A DNA stretch of 42,717 nucleotides from JAEUMY01 sp031394355. GTDB taxonomy: Bacteria; Pseudomonadota; Gammaproteobacteria; Burkholderiales; Usitatibacteraceae. The translations under genes and the position numbers were made by a program. The notes beneath the pieces were generated by a model. The model was given only the letters and a program-made list of their open reading frames with translations, made no database searches and was not told where the DNA came from. Below, piece by piece: positions 25,649-34,473 of the stretch. The stretch lies in contig JANNSU010000047.1 in NCBI GenBank assembly GCA_031394355.1, positions 1 through 42,717 on the forward strand. Reading direction: 5' to 3'. Position 1 is the stretch's first letter. The number at the start of each line of letters is the position of its first letter.

Positions 25649-26875
25649 ATGGCCGAAGAACATCGAGTAGCCCTGATTACGGGGATCACAGGGCAAGACG
25701 GATCCTACTTGGCGGAATTTCTGCTGGACAAGGGCTACGTGGTGCACGGCATCAAGCGCCGCAGCTCCCTGTTCAATACAGACCGCATTGATCATCTCTA
25801 CAAAGATCCGCATGAAGGCGAAGTAAAATTTCACCTGCATCATGGTGACCTCACGGACTCCATGAGCCTTACACGCATTATTCAACAAACTCGACCAGAC
25901 GAAATCTACAATCTGGCGGCACAAAGTCACGTTGCTGTGAGTTTTGAAGAGCCGGAATACACCGCCAATTCAGACGGTCTTGGTACTTTACGTATTCTGG
26001 AAGCCATGCGCATTCTGGGGATGGAGAAAACGACCCGCTTCTATCAAGCCTCCACTTCAGAACTCTTCGGCATGGTCCAGGAAATTCCTCAGAGAGAGAC
26101 TACGCCCTTTTATCCACGCTCCCCCTATGCGGTGGCAAAACTTTATGCATATTGGATAACCGTCAACTATCGCGAGGCCTATGGGCTCTATGCATGCAAC
26201 GGAATCTTGTTCAACCATGAGTCGCCGGTACGGGGCGAAACTTTTGTTACTAGAAAGATTACTCGAGCTTTGGCTCGGATTGCACTAGGACAACAGAAAT
26301 GCCTTTATTTGGGCAACTTGAACGCAATGCGTGACTGGGGCCATGCCCGCGACTATGTCGAAGCCCAGTGGCTAATGCTGCAACAAGAAAGGCCTGAAGA
26401 TTTCGTCATTGCTACCGGCAAACAATTCACCGTGCGCGAATTTGTGAACGCGGCTGCAGGCGAGTTGGGGATCAGGATGCGCTGGGAGGGGAAAGGTGTA
26501 GATGAAATTGGCATTCTCGAAAGTTTTGATCCTCCCTCCAGCAGGACAAAAAGAGACCCTGGCCCGGCGCCAACCGGGAACCAGTACCTAGCGGAAAGTA
26601 TGCGCAGCGCAGCAGATTTTGAGTTTGCTGCGACGCAATCTTGTTCGGGTCGGGTCGGCGACACCATAGTTCGTATCGACCCAAAGTACTTTCGACCAAC
26701 TGAAGTGGAAACTCTGTTGGGTGACCCCACCAAAGCTCATCAGAAGCTCGGCTGGTCTCCGAAAGTTCAGTTCAAAGACTTGGTCTGCGAGATGATGCGG
26801 GCGGATTTCGAATCGGCAAAGCGGGACGCGCTCGTGGTGAGCCACGGGTACACGGCCCGCAATCACAATGAGTAA
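25649..26875 (+). CDS. gmd: GDP-mannose 4,6-dehydratase with in-frame insertion
   Basis: Converts GDP-D-mannose to GDP-4-keto-6-deoxymannose, first step toward GDP-fucose. The NADP-binding loop is GITGQDGSYLAEFLL, followed by IKRRSSLFNTDRIDHLY, catalytic Ser/Glu in STSELFG and Tyr/Lys in YAVAKLYAYW, and the C-terminal PKYFRPTEVETLLGDPTKAH. Total length is 408 residues, roughly 40 more than usual. The excess lies between EIGILESFD and GDTIVRIDP (about 26521-26660), where family members have a short loop. The insert is rich in Ser, Pro, Arg and Ala and is open in frame. The stop overlaps the next gene. Confidence 0.93.
   Translation: MAEEHRVALITGITGQDGSYLAEFLLDKGYVVHGIKRRSSLFNTDRIDHLYKDPHEGEVKFHLHHGDLTDSMSLTRIIQQTRPDEIYNLAAQSHVAVSFEEPEYTANSDGLGTLRILEAMRILGMEKTTRFYQASTSELFGMVQEIPQRETTPFYPRSPYAVAKLYAYWITVNYREAYGLYACNGILFNHESPVRGETFVTRKITRALARIALGQQKCLYLGNLNAMRDWGHARDYVEAQWLMLQQERPEDFVIATGKQFTVREFVNAAAGELGIRMRWEGKGVDEIGILESFDPPSSRTKRDPGPAPTGNQYLAESMRSAADFEFAATQSCSGRVGDTIVRIDPKYFRPTEVETLLGDPTKAHQKLGWSPKVQFKDLVCEMMRADFESAKRDALVVSHGYTARNHNE
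26521..26660. repeat. Probable repeat-derived insertion within gmd
   Basis: This segment encodes the extra residues of gmd. Its DNA (CAGGACAAAAAGAGACCC followed by a GGCCCGGCGCCAACCGGG motif) has the look of a dispersed intergenic repeat rather than gmd coding sequence. The exact ends are uncertain and no second copy is present in the window. Confidence 0.4.
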
Positions 26876-27845
26876 ATTATCCAACTACGACTCGAGAATA
26901 TTCGTGGCAGGGCATCGTGGCCTTGCTGGTTCCGCTATCGTGCGCGCACTCCAGTCACGGGGATACAGCAACCTGATTCTGCGCACTCACACTGAACTGG
27001 ACCTGACTGACCAGTACGCGACAAGGGATTTCTTTGCCAAGGAACGCCCAGACTATGTTTTCTTGGCAGCAGCCAAAGTCGGAGGCATTCTGGCCAACGA
27101 CACATTTCCTGCTGCGTTTATCCACGAGAATCTGGCGATCCAAACCAATGTCATTCATGAGAGCTGGCAAAGCGGTGTAAAACGCCTTCTATTTCTCGGT
27201 TCTAGCTGCATCTATCCTCGTAGTTGTCCTCAGCCCATCAGAGAAGAGTATCTCCTAACCGGGCCTCTGGAACGAACCAATCAAGCATATGCGATTGCTA
27301 AAATTGCGGGCATCGAAATGTGCCGTGCCTTCAACCAGGAGCGGTCTACCAGGTTCGCATGTGCGATGCCTACCAATCTTTATGGTCCCAATGACAGCTA
27401 TTCAAGTGATAATTCTCACGTCATTCCGGCATTAATAAAGAAGCTTGATGAAGCTGCGTCGAGTTCCACAAGCACCGTTAGCCTCTGGGGTACTGGCACG
27501 CCTCGCAGAGAATTCTTGCATTCTTCGGATCTGGCTGAGGCATGTATAGCAATACTCCAGCTTCGGGATGACCAATTTGATGAAATTGTGTTGGGTCGAA
27601 GCCCACTGATCAATATTGGCTCTGGTGAAGAAGTCACTATCGCCGAGCTGGCTTCACTCATTTCAGAAGTGGTTGGATTTCGCGGAAACCTACTTTGGGA
27701 TCACTCCAAACCGGATGGAACACCAAGAAAATTGCTGGACTCAAGCTTGATTCGAATGACCGGGTGGTCCAACAAGGTAGATCTTCGCTCAGGCGTACTT
27801 ATGGCGCACAAAGACTTCAAACTCAATCGCAAATTTAGCGTCTGA
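26868..27845 (+). CDS. fcl: GDP-L-fucose synthase
   Basis: Epimerase/reductase that converts GDP-4-keto-6-deoxymannose to GDP-L-fucose; 325 residues. NADP-binding motif VAGHRGLAGSAIVRAL, active-site AAAKVGGILAN, LGSSCIYPRSCPQPI with the catalytic Ser and Cys, and YAIAKIAGIEMC with Tyr/Lys. NLYGPNDSY and GTGTPRREFLHSSDLAEA are family signatures. Its ATG overlaps the gmd stop by 8 nt, so the two enzymes are translated together. Confidence 0.95.
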   Translation: MSKLSNYDSRIFVAGHRGLAGSAIVRALQSRGYSNLILRTHTELDLTDQYATRDFFAKERPDYVFLAAAKVGGILANDTFPAAFIHENLAIQTNVIHESWQSGVKRLLFLGSSCIYPRSCPQPIREEYLLTGPLERTNQAYAIAKIAGIEMCRAFNQERSTRFACAMPTNLYGPNDSYSSDNSHVIPALIKKLDEAASSSTSTVSLWGTGTPRREFLHSSDLAEACIAILQLRDDQFDEIVLGRSPLINIGSGEEVTIAELASLISEVVGFRGNLLWDHSKPDGTPRKLLDSSLIRMTGWSNKVDLRSGVLMAHKDFKLNRKFSV

Positions 27846-27904
27846 AACAGTTCAATGTCTACATGCGTAGAACATTGCTGACCTAGTAATAGAGAGACTC
27901 ACGA

Positions 27905-29860
27905 ATGTGCGGAATTGCTGGTGCCTGGGGAGCTCCCGGCCACGAAATGAGTAACAACCTCCAGAAAATGGTTTCCTCGCTATCACACCGGGGGCCAGAC
28001 CATGAAGGTATCTGGCTGGATGAATCGCAAGGCCTTGGCTTGGGGCATAGGAGGTTGGCTATTCTTGACCTTAGTGCAACTGGCAATCAGCCAATGACAT
28101 CGAAATGTGGTCGCTACGTCTTAACGTTTAACGGTGAAATCTACAACTTCCTCGAACTGAGGAAGAAACTGCTTGAACATGACCCAGGCATCATCTTTGA
28201 GGGAGAGTCAGATACCGAAGTACTGCTCGCCTCCCTCTCCCAGTGGGGTTTGCAGAACACGCTTAGAGACTCAGTTGGAATGTTCGCTTTGGCATTGTGG
28301 GATAGAGCAATGCAAAAGCTCACACTTGCCCGCGATAGACTTGGAGAGAAGCCCTTGTATTACGGGTGGTGCAACAGAGTCTTCCTGTTCGGCTCTGAAT
28401 TGAAATCCTTGCGGCAACACTCCGCATTTCGCTCAGACATTGATCGGAATGCACTTGCTTCCTACATGGAACGTGGATACATATCTTCTCCGAGATCGAT
28501 TTATCGAAATATATTCAAGCTACCTCCCGGCCACTTCATTTCCATTGATTCTCCGGCTAGGGCCCAATCGAATTTGAACCAGCCTGCTGAATATTGGAGC
28601 GCCCCCAAACCAAGGGCTAAAGTTGCCAATGCAGAATCCACAAATTTCAATTCTGTAGTGGCAATAACACAACTCGAACAAGTACTTGGAGATGCCGTTA
28701 AATCACAGATGGTGGCGGATGTAGGTGTCGGTGCATTTTTATCGGGAGGCATAGATTCGTCTTTGATCGTTGCTCTCATGCAGCAGCAAAGCCTTCGAAA
28801 GGTCAAGACTTTTGCTGTTGGGTTTGAAGAAGCCGACTATAACGAGGCACATCATGCAAGGCGCATAGCAGAACATTTGGGCACCGACCACTCGGAGCTC
28901 ATAGTTGACTCAAGAGCCGCACTGGATGTCATTCCCTGTCTTGCAACGATTTATGACGAACCATTTGCGGACCCGTCTCAAATTCCAACGGTGTTGCTAG
29001 CCCGATTTACACGGTCTTCTGTAAAGGTAAGCCTTTCGGGAGACGGAGGCGATGAACTGTTCGGGGGATATGCACGCTATCGGCAGGGCGAGCAAATATG
29101 GTCGACTGTCAGCCAGCTTCCGCCATGGTCCCGCAGACTTTCAGCGAGCACCCTGGGCTTGATTCAGTATTTGCTTCAACTCAGTGCGCATACTGCAAGC
29201 ACCTCTCCCAAGCCCACTGGACTCAGCGTAGTTCTAAATGACAGGAGACTTGAGAGGCTAAAGTTAGTGCTAGGAGCCAATGGATTTCGAGATTTTTACT
29301 CGAAGCTCACTGCGCATTGGATGCATCCCGGACTGGTACTAGGTACAGACACTATGGACGAACCCCAGCATTTCTCGGCAGGGGACGAGTTCGCAGACCC
29401 GATTGGAACAATGATGTACTTGGACACCGTAGGCTATCTGCCGGATGATATTCTGGTCAAGGTTGATCGAGCTGGAATGTCAGTAGGCTTGGAGACTCGG
29501 ATACCCTTTTTGGACCATAGAGTAGTGGAGTTTGCCAATTCACTGCCGGCAAGCTTCAAGGCGCGCGCGGGGCATCCAAAGTGGCTATTAAAGCAACTAT
29601 TGGGAAAGCTTGTGCCTGCCGAACTTTTTGATCGGCCCAAAATGGGCTTTGGCATACCCGTTGGCAGTTGGTTGCGAGGTCCGTTGGTTGACTGGGCAGA
29701 GTCACTGTTATCCCCGTCGGCTCTCCACGCTCAAGGATTCTTGAATACACAATTGGTACGCCAAGCGTGGGACGCTCACAAGAATGGGCAGCAAGACTTG
29801 CAGTTCCAACTATGGAATGTCCTTATGTTTCAATCCTGGTTAGCAGAGCAGCAACAGTAG
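27905..29860 (+). CDS. asnB: Asparagine-synthase-type amidotransferase
   Basis: Glutamine-dependent amidotransferase of 651 residues. The N-terminal Ntn glutaminase domain begins MCGIAGAWG with nucleophile Cys2, then LSHRGPDHEG and TFNGEIYNFLELR. The synthetase domain has the PP-loop LSGGIDSSLIVALM near residue 279, LSGDGGDELFGGYARY and VDRAGMSVGLETRIPFLDHRVVEF. In glycan clusters such proteins often amidate uronic acids or other sugar acids rather than make free asparagine; the position between fucose synthesis and methyltransferase genes favours that. The two roles cannot be separated from the sequence alone. Confidence 0.9.
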   Translation: MCGIAGAWGAPGHEMSNNLQKMVSSLSHRGPDHEGIWLDESQGLGLGHRRLAILDLSATGNQPMTSKCGRYVLTFNGEIYNFLELRKKLLEHDPGIIFEGESDTEVLLASLSQWGLQNTLRDSVGMFALALWDRAMQKLTLARDRLGEKPLYYGWCNRVFLFGSELKSLRQHSAFRSDIDRNALASYMERGYISSPRSIYRNIFKLPPGHFISIDSPARAQSNLNQPAEYWSAPKPRAKVANAESTNFNSVVAITQLEQVLGDAVKSQMVADVGVGAFLSGGIDSSLIVALMQQQSLRKVKTFAVGFEEADYNEAHHARRIAEHLGTDHSELIVDSRAALDVIPCLATIYDEPFADPSQIPTVLLARFTRSSVKVSLSGDGGDELFGGYARYRQGEQIWSTVSQLPPWSRRLSASTLGLIQYLLQLSAHTASTSPKPTGLSVVLNDRRLERLKLVLGANGFRDFYSKLTAHWMHPGLVLGTDTMDEPQHFSAGDEFADPIGTMMYLDTVGYLPDDILVKVDRAGMSVGLETRIPFLDHRVVEFANSLPASFKARAGHPKWLLKQLLGKLVPAELFDRPKMGFGIPVGSWLRGPLVDWAESLLSPSALHAQGFLNTQLVRQAWDAHKNGQQDLQFQLWNVLMFQSWLAEQQQ

Positions 29861-29983
29861 GATCGCCTCCAAAAGCAACAATCAACTGAGTACCAATTCC
29901 TTTGAACAGAATCTTCTGCAATCATCCTGTTCGCTGCATTTTATTGCGCGACACGGGATTGCATTGACTTGAACATCGACTGA

Positions 29984-30754
29984 ATGCAGCCATTGCAAGC
30001 GTTTCCGCCTCTACATAGTTTTCTCGCTGAAAAGTGCATTCAACTGCACCCATCCCGAAATGACCGGATTCTTGACTTTGGGTGCGGCGAAGGTAAGTTA
30101 CTCGCATACTTCGAGCACCATGGTTATGAAGCATTTGGAGTTGACAAGTTCTACGATGGTGGAAATTACAGAGAGCAAATCAAGAGCAAGCTGGGAAGTA
30201 GCATATTTGAACTGGAGGGTGACAGCATTCCATTTCCATCTGCTCACTTTGATTTGGTCATTTCAACGCAGGTCTTCGAGCATGTCTCGGATCTACAGCC
30301 TGCATTGGGAGAGATTTGGCGCGTGCTCAAAGACAATGGAACGTTTATCGCCGTCTTCCCGACCCGCGAGATTCTCAGAGAACCACACATCGGAATACTT
30401 CTGGCACATCGGATGGCGCATCTCCCCAAGCTCAGAAAGGCCCTGACTTCAATAGCATATGCGACTGGGTTCGGCTTTCAACGATCTAAATATCCTAGGA
30501 AGGAGTGGGTAAATGAGTCACTCAAATGGATTGACAATTGGACCCACTATCGACCAGTAGAGGAACTGCTAACTGAATTCTCCTGTTTTTTTTATTGCAA
30601 GGAACTCCACCACGAGTATCTGATGTTCCGATTGAACGGGCTGGGAAAGGTCGGCAAACTTGCATCGGCACTTGCGCCCGAAGCATTGCTCTCCGAACTT
30701 TGTCTCCATTGGTCGACAGCTGTTTTCTGCATGCAAGTGAAGCGACCCCGCTAA
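29984..30754 (+). CDS. SAM-dependent methyltransferase
   Basis: Class I methyltransferase of 256 residues. The SAM-binding motif I is ILDFGCGEGKLLAYF near residues 28-42, with the acidic end of strand 2 in FGVDKF and the motif LVISTQVFEHVSDL (Methyltransf_11 type). The C-terminal half is more variable and includes a hydrophobic patch. Probably methylates a sugar, a lipid-linked intermediate or the growing glycan; the substrate cannot be assigned. It converges on the methyltransferase gene ending at 30993, with a 238-bp gap in which I see no gene. Confidence 0.82.
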   Translation: MQPLQAFPPLHSFLAEKCIQLHPSRNDRILDFGCGEGKLLAYFEHHGYEAFGVDKFYDGGNYREQIKSKLGSSIFELEGDSIPFPSAHFDLVISTQVFEHVSDLQPALGEIWRVLKDNGTFIAVFPTREILREPHIGILLAHRMAHLPKLRKALTSIAYATGFGFQRSKYPRKEWVNESLKWIDNWTHYRPVEELLTEFSCFFYCKELHHEYLMFRLNGLGKVGKLASALAPEALLSELCLHWSTAVFCMQVKRPR

Positions 30755-30992
30755 AGTCGGGAGCTCACACGCGGACAAACTCGCAACAATTTGATCTGCT
30801 TTTCTGCAAGAACACTAGCGTAAGCACAATACTGGTTGTTTTGGTGACTGAGGGCCCAAGCTCCCAGAAAAACCTGAGCACAAATCTTTGGCTTGCTGAT
30901 CGTGGTTACGGTAAGAATGCAGAACAGCAGTGCGCCGCAACGTCCACAGTGGCTAGGCTCCAACTCTGCATTGGCGCACCTAGATCTGAAGA

Positions 30993-31799
30993 CTATTTCT
31001 TTATCCCGGTTCCAACTATGCCATTCAGTCCTCGGCGAACCACAACATTCTCGAAGCCTCCGGCATCAAACCAAGAACGAACAGCTTGCATGGTCTGCGG
31101 TCGGTCATGCCAAGGGGACAGCGCATCAAATGTATCCAAAATCGCCCAATCAAGGTGCTTTTCCGGGGACAGTCCCAGTTCAGAATATTCGCAAACAGGA
31201 ATCAAGCGCGAGCCGACGCGACCAGCAACCTTACGCATGAATACCGCAACCGGCAACAGGACGGGAACGACTGCCCTAACCACAGCATAGAGCTGTTCTT
31301 TCTTCATACGCTTCGTGACTGGGCGCAAAACGTACTTCCAATGCAGCAAGCCAGTAAGTCTCATCGCGTAAACGTCAATGGCGATCGACCCTCCTGGCTT
31401 AACTTGCTTGGCGAGCTCCAAAAAAGCGGCTTTTGGATCTGGCGTGTGCTGAAGAACACCAAGACACATGACCCGGTCAAATGTACCCCCCGGAAATGGC
31501 ATGGCAAAGATGTTGTTTCGAGACAGGTGCAAATTCTGATTTCTGCCATTGTTGGCCCTATTGGCCTCAACCGCTTCGGAATCGTCAAACGACCATACTT
31601 CTGCTTGGGTTGTAAGCAGTATTTCCGTAAACCTCCCCGCTCCCGACCCGGCTTCCAGGATTCGCTCACCGTTCATTACCTGCGGCCAGCCGGTGGAGTC
31701 AAATAGTCGATACCTAGAGTTGTTTATTCCGGTGTGGCTATCCAACTGTGTCTTCGAATGAATATTCCACTGATAACCAAATGATGCCGTATATGTCAT
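30993..31799 (-). CDS. SAM-dependent methyltransferase (minus strand)
   Basis: 268 residues, opposite in orientation to its neighbours. AAGGAG lies 7 nt upstream of the ATG. Motif I is ILEAGSGAGRFTEILL, followed by EVWSFDDSEAVEANR and FDRVMCLGVLQHTPDPKAAF, and LAKQVKPGGSIAIDVYA as the post-III segment. A basic/hydrophobic stretch (VVRAVVPVLLPVAVFMRKV) may bind the membrane. Substrate unknown. The opposing orientation suggests separate insertion into the cluster. Confidence 0.82.
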   Translation of the reverse strand: MTYTASFGYQWNIHSKTQLDSHTGINNSRYRLFDSTGWPQVMNGERILEAGSGAGRFTEILLTTQAEVWSFDDSEAVEANRANNGRNQNLHLSRNNIFAMPFPGGTFDRVMCLGVLQHTPDPKAAFLELAKQVKPGGSIAIDVYAMRLTGLLHWKYVLRPVTKRMKKEQLYAVVRAVVPVLLPVAVFMRKVAGRVGSRLIPVCEYSELGLSPEKHLDWAILDTFDALSPWHDRPQTMQAVRSWFDAGGFENVVVRRGLNGIVGTGIKK

Positions 31800-31852
31800 C
31801 GTTAACTCCTTTCACCATTATGCTATCAGACTGAAGTGTACCTAGCGAAGCG

Positions 31853-31894
31853 CTCGCCACAAGCGAATCGATGATAGAGAGAGTCTGTGGCGAG
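31853..31894. promoter_or_regulatory. Inverted repeat in divergent methyltransferase intergenic region
   Basis: CTCGCCACA (31853-31861) is mirrored by TGTGGCGAG (31886-31894) with 24 bp between. It lies in the 295-bp gap between two divergent methyltransferase genes. It could be an operator or an RNA hairpin; there is no T-run. Nothing else is recognisable in the gap. Confidence 0.35.
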
Positions 31895-32094
31895 TCGGGC
31901 TTGGAACATAAGCTAGCTTGGGAAGCGCGTCAGCGCACTTCGCCGTAGCATCCTCTCTGTTGCACATCGTGACTGCCACGCGAACCTGAAAAATCATCTA
32001 CCCTTCCAGCCGCGCACGCCTTGAATTTACTTGCGCTTGGGCAGCGGTAGATAACACGACTCATGGGAATCAGAAACTGAGTGGAGGACTATGC

Positions 32095-32835
32095 ATGTCC
32101 GATTATCAGCACACGCACTACCCTGAAACAAGCTTTGGCGGGTTCACAAAAGTCGATGGGACAGTAGCGTTTTTCGCAAGAGTAAACGCGCTACTTCGGC
32201 CCGAGTTTAATGTCCTGGATGTTGGATGTGGAAAAGGCTCTTATTCAAACGATCCCGTCAGCTTCAGGCGTGAACTAAGAATCCTGAAGGGGAAATGCAA
32301 ACGAATAATTGGGATAGACCTTGACCCGGAGGCCGAATCAAACCCATGCCTCGATGAGTTCCGGTTGATAGAATCCGCAAGCTGGCCGATTGAATCCAGT
32401 TCCGTTGATTTATGTGTAAGCGATCATGTGCTCGAGCATGTAGTTGATACTGCAAAGTACTTCAGTGAATTAGCCAGGGTTACCAAGGCTGGCGGGATCG
32501 TGTGTATTCGAACTCCCAACTCGAACAGCTATGTGGCGCTTGCATCTCGGCTGATTCCCAATAGGCATCATGCAAAGTTGTTGGCGCGAGTCCAGACTGG
32601 CAGAGCTGCTCACGATGTCTTTCCTACAGCTTACCGTTGCAATACTGTTTCAAGGATTCAGCGTGCGCTGAGTGCTTGCGGGTTTCAAAATAACTACGCC
32701 TATTTGCATGAGTCAGAACCTTCCTATTTGCAGTTCTCCAGCCTTGCCTACCGATTGGGAGTGTGGCACCAGCGGCTATCGCCCGACTTCATGAAGCCCG
32801 TCGTTTTTGCATTTGGTCAACGTAGTAAGAAATGA
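32095..32835 (+). CDS. SAM-dependent methyltransferase
   Basis: 246 residues. GGAGGA six bases before the ATG fixes the start; an ATG at 32089 is out of frame. Motif I is VLDVGCGKGSYSND, then IIGIDLDPEAE and VDLCVSDHVLEHVVDTAKYF, a Methyltransf_11 pattern. The stretch GGIVCIRTPNSNSYVALASRLIPNRHH is common in methyltransferases of polysaccharide clusters. Substrate unknown. Third of four methyltransferases in this cluster. Confidence 0.83.
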   Translation: MSDYQHTHYPETSFGGFTKVDGTVAFFARVNALLRPEFNVLDVGCGKGSYSNDPVSFRRELRILKGKCKRIIGIDLDPEAESNPCLDEFRLIESASWPIESSSVDLCVSDHVLEHVVDTAKYFSELARVTKAGGIVCIRTPNSNSYVALASRLIPNRHHAKLLARVQTGRAAHDVFPTAYRCNTVSRIQRALSACGFQNNYAYLHESEPSYLQFSSLAYRLGVWHQRLSPDFMKPVVFAFGQRSKK

Positions 32836-33171
32836 TGGTGGAGCGCTGGAATCATGTTGACCCGGAGCAGCAATTCCACGCGTGCGATCGACATGGCCTC
32901 ATTCGACTAGGCGCATGTCCTGATGTTGCTCGGACTGAATCCCCCCAATTACCTGACCCACCTTTGCGAGGACATCGGGCCTTGATGTTCAGCAGGCAGA
33001 AACTGGACGCAGTCAATCCGATCGAGCCCAGAAGGGGCTGCCCGCACTGCCCAACCATTGATCCAACACGTTGAGCGCATGTCCACCATGACCCGCAAAA
33101 CCAGACTAACCGCCTGAGGAAGCATCTTTCGACATCTGCCCCCTCCTGTAATCTAGCGGAACTATGGTGAT
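32836..33171. other. Gene-free segment with a possible transposase remnant
   Basis: 336 bp. One plus-strand frame reads LLGLNPPNYLTHLCEDIGP then a stop (about 32920-32980), which faintly recalls the C-terminus of IS66-type transposases (a GLNPxxYL pattern). Upstream it runs into a stop within about 20 bp. No terminal inverted repeats or target duplications were found. The last 50 bp should hold the start signals of the Wzy-like gene, but none is clear. Confidence 0.3.
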
Positions 33172-34473
33172 GTGACCGATCTTGAAAGACCTAGAAGGCT
33201 CAAGTTGATGATGCAAGAAGTGAATTGGAACGAGTCCCAAAGGAGCAGTCAGAAAGCTGGCTACGTTTCGGCGCGCGCGATTAGATTGCTTGCGGTTGGC
33301 ATAACCGCCGGCTTCTGCCTTTATGTATATTTTTGGCTCTACCGATTTGTCTTCTCCGGCTACGTGCTTGTGGCTGCGTTACTGGTGCTATATTCAATCG
33401 CGGGCGTGAATTTTCGCTTGAGAACTGAGGTAAAGCACCTTCTGCCGTTGCTGACCCTGATGGCCTATTTGATCTGCTCCGTGAGTTGGTCTTTGGATCC
33501 TGAAGTCTCGCGCGATGCACTTATTGCCAACATGGGTATGCCTGTAGTCTTCCTTGTCGCGATGGTGCTGGGGATGCACTGCTCTTGGGCGGACTTGAGA
33601 CAATTCAGTTTCGTCACGATCATCGGATTGTTCGCAGCCGCAGCTCTGACATTCGGACTCCATGGAGAAATTGGCCCCGACACGTCTGCCTCGGTGAGGA
33701 CTCAACTTGGCTTGATGTTGTCTACCGTCTTTCCAATTGCCGCTGTCGAAGCCCTGAGAGTTCAATCAATCAAATACTGGCTAGTTGTGCTCGGTACCAT
33801 TGGCTTGATTGTTGTACTTCAATCCCGCGCGGCGTACATCTGTATTCCCTTAGGATTGCTTGGTGCGGCACTGGTTGCATGGCCATCGAGAAGTAAAGTC
33901 CTACTAGTATCCTTGGGCGCAACCCTGGCGCTTCCAATATTATTTTTTCTCGGCTCACTGGCCTTCTACTACACGGACTCGGATTCGGCAGAATTCATGC
34001 GCATTGGCGAACAATCATTGTCCTTTGATTTGTTCTCAGTCGAGAATGAACTGCAAACTCCATCCGATGTGCGTGTTGACTTTGAACGTCGGCTGATGAC
34101 AGTGAGTGTTCTGGACGATATTACTGAGCACCCATTGGTGGGCACCGGCTATTTCGGCACGTACATCTCGACTTCCATGAAGTACTCGATACCAATATCG
34201 GGGCACGGCCTGATTGCGGTTGTTGGGGAATTGGGCATCTTGGGCTGCTTGGCGCTTATGGGCCTCTTTTATCACTTTTGGCTCTCGACCCGCAGATCAC
34301 TTTCGCAACCAAACATCGGTGGAACGCTTAGAATCTGCATGATCTGCTTTATGGTTTTTGGCATATTTCACCAGATAATTGAGAGCCCATTTTTCTATTT
34401 GATGTATGGACTGGGGTGTGGATTTGGGATCCAAAACTCTCGACGGTGTGGGGCCATGAATGAGGCTAACTGA
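33172..34473 (+). CDS. Wzy-like O-antigen/polysaccharide polymerase
   Basis: 433 residues and about ten to twelve membrane helices (LLAVGITAGFCLYVYFWLYRFVF; YVLVAALLVLYSIAGV; FVTIIGLFAAAALTFGL; LLVSLGATLALPILFFLGSL). A long periplasmic loop follows, with DDITEHPLVGTGYFGTYIS and ISGHGLIAVVGELGILG, the arrangement seen in O-antigen polymerases and ligases. Predicted role: polymerises the lipid-linked repeat units. The start is GTG 33172, or ATG 33208 or 33211 nearer the first helix. It overlaps the next gene by 14 nt. Confidence 0.8.
   Translation: MTDLERPRRLKLMMQEVNWNESQRSSQKAGYVSARAIRLLAVGITAGFCLYVYFWLYRFVFSGYVLVAALLVLYSIAGVNFRLRTEVKHLLPLLTLMAYLICSVSWSLDPEVSRDALIANMGMPVVFLVAMVLGMHCSWADLRQFSFVTIIGLFAAAALTFGLHGEIGPDTSASVRTQLGLMLSTVFPIAAVEALRVQSIKYWLVVLGTIGLIVVLQSRAAYICIPLGLLGAALVAWPSRSKVLLVSLGATLALPILFFLGSLAFYYTDSDSAEFMRIGEQSLSFDLFSVENELQTPSDVRVDFERRLMTVSVLDDITEHPLVGTGYFGTYISTSMKYSIPISGHGLIAVVGELGILGCLALMGLFYHFWLSTRRSLSQPNIGGTLRICMICFMVFGIFHQIIESPFFYLMYGLGCGFGIQNSRRCGAMNEAN

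Noticed and set aside
30595..31290. Plus-strand frame across the convergent methyltransferase genes
   Set aside because: It overlaps the ends of two well-supported methyltransferase genes and shows no domain or start signal.
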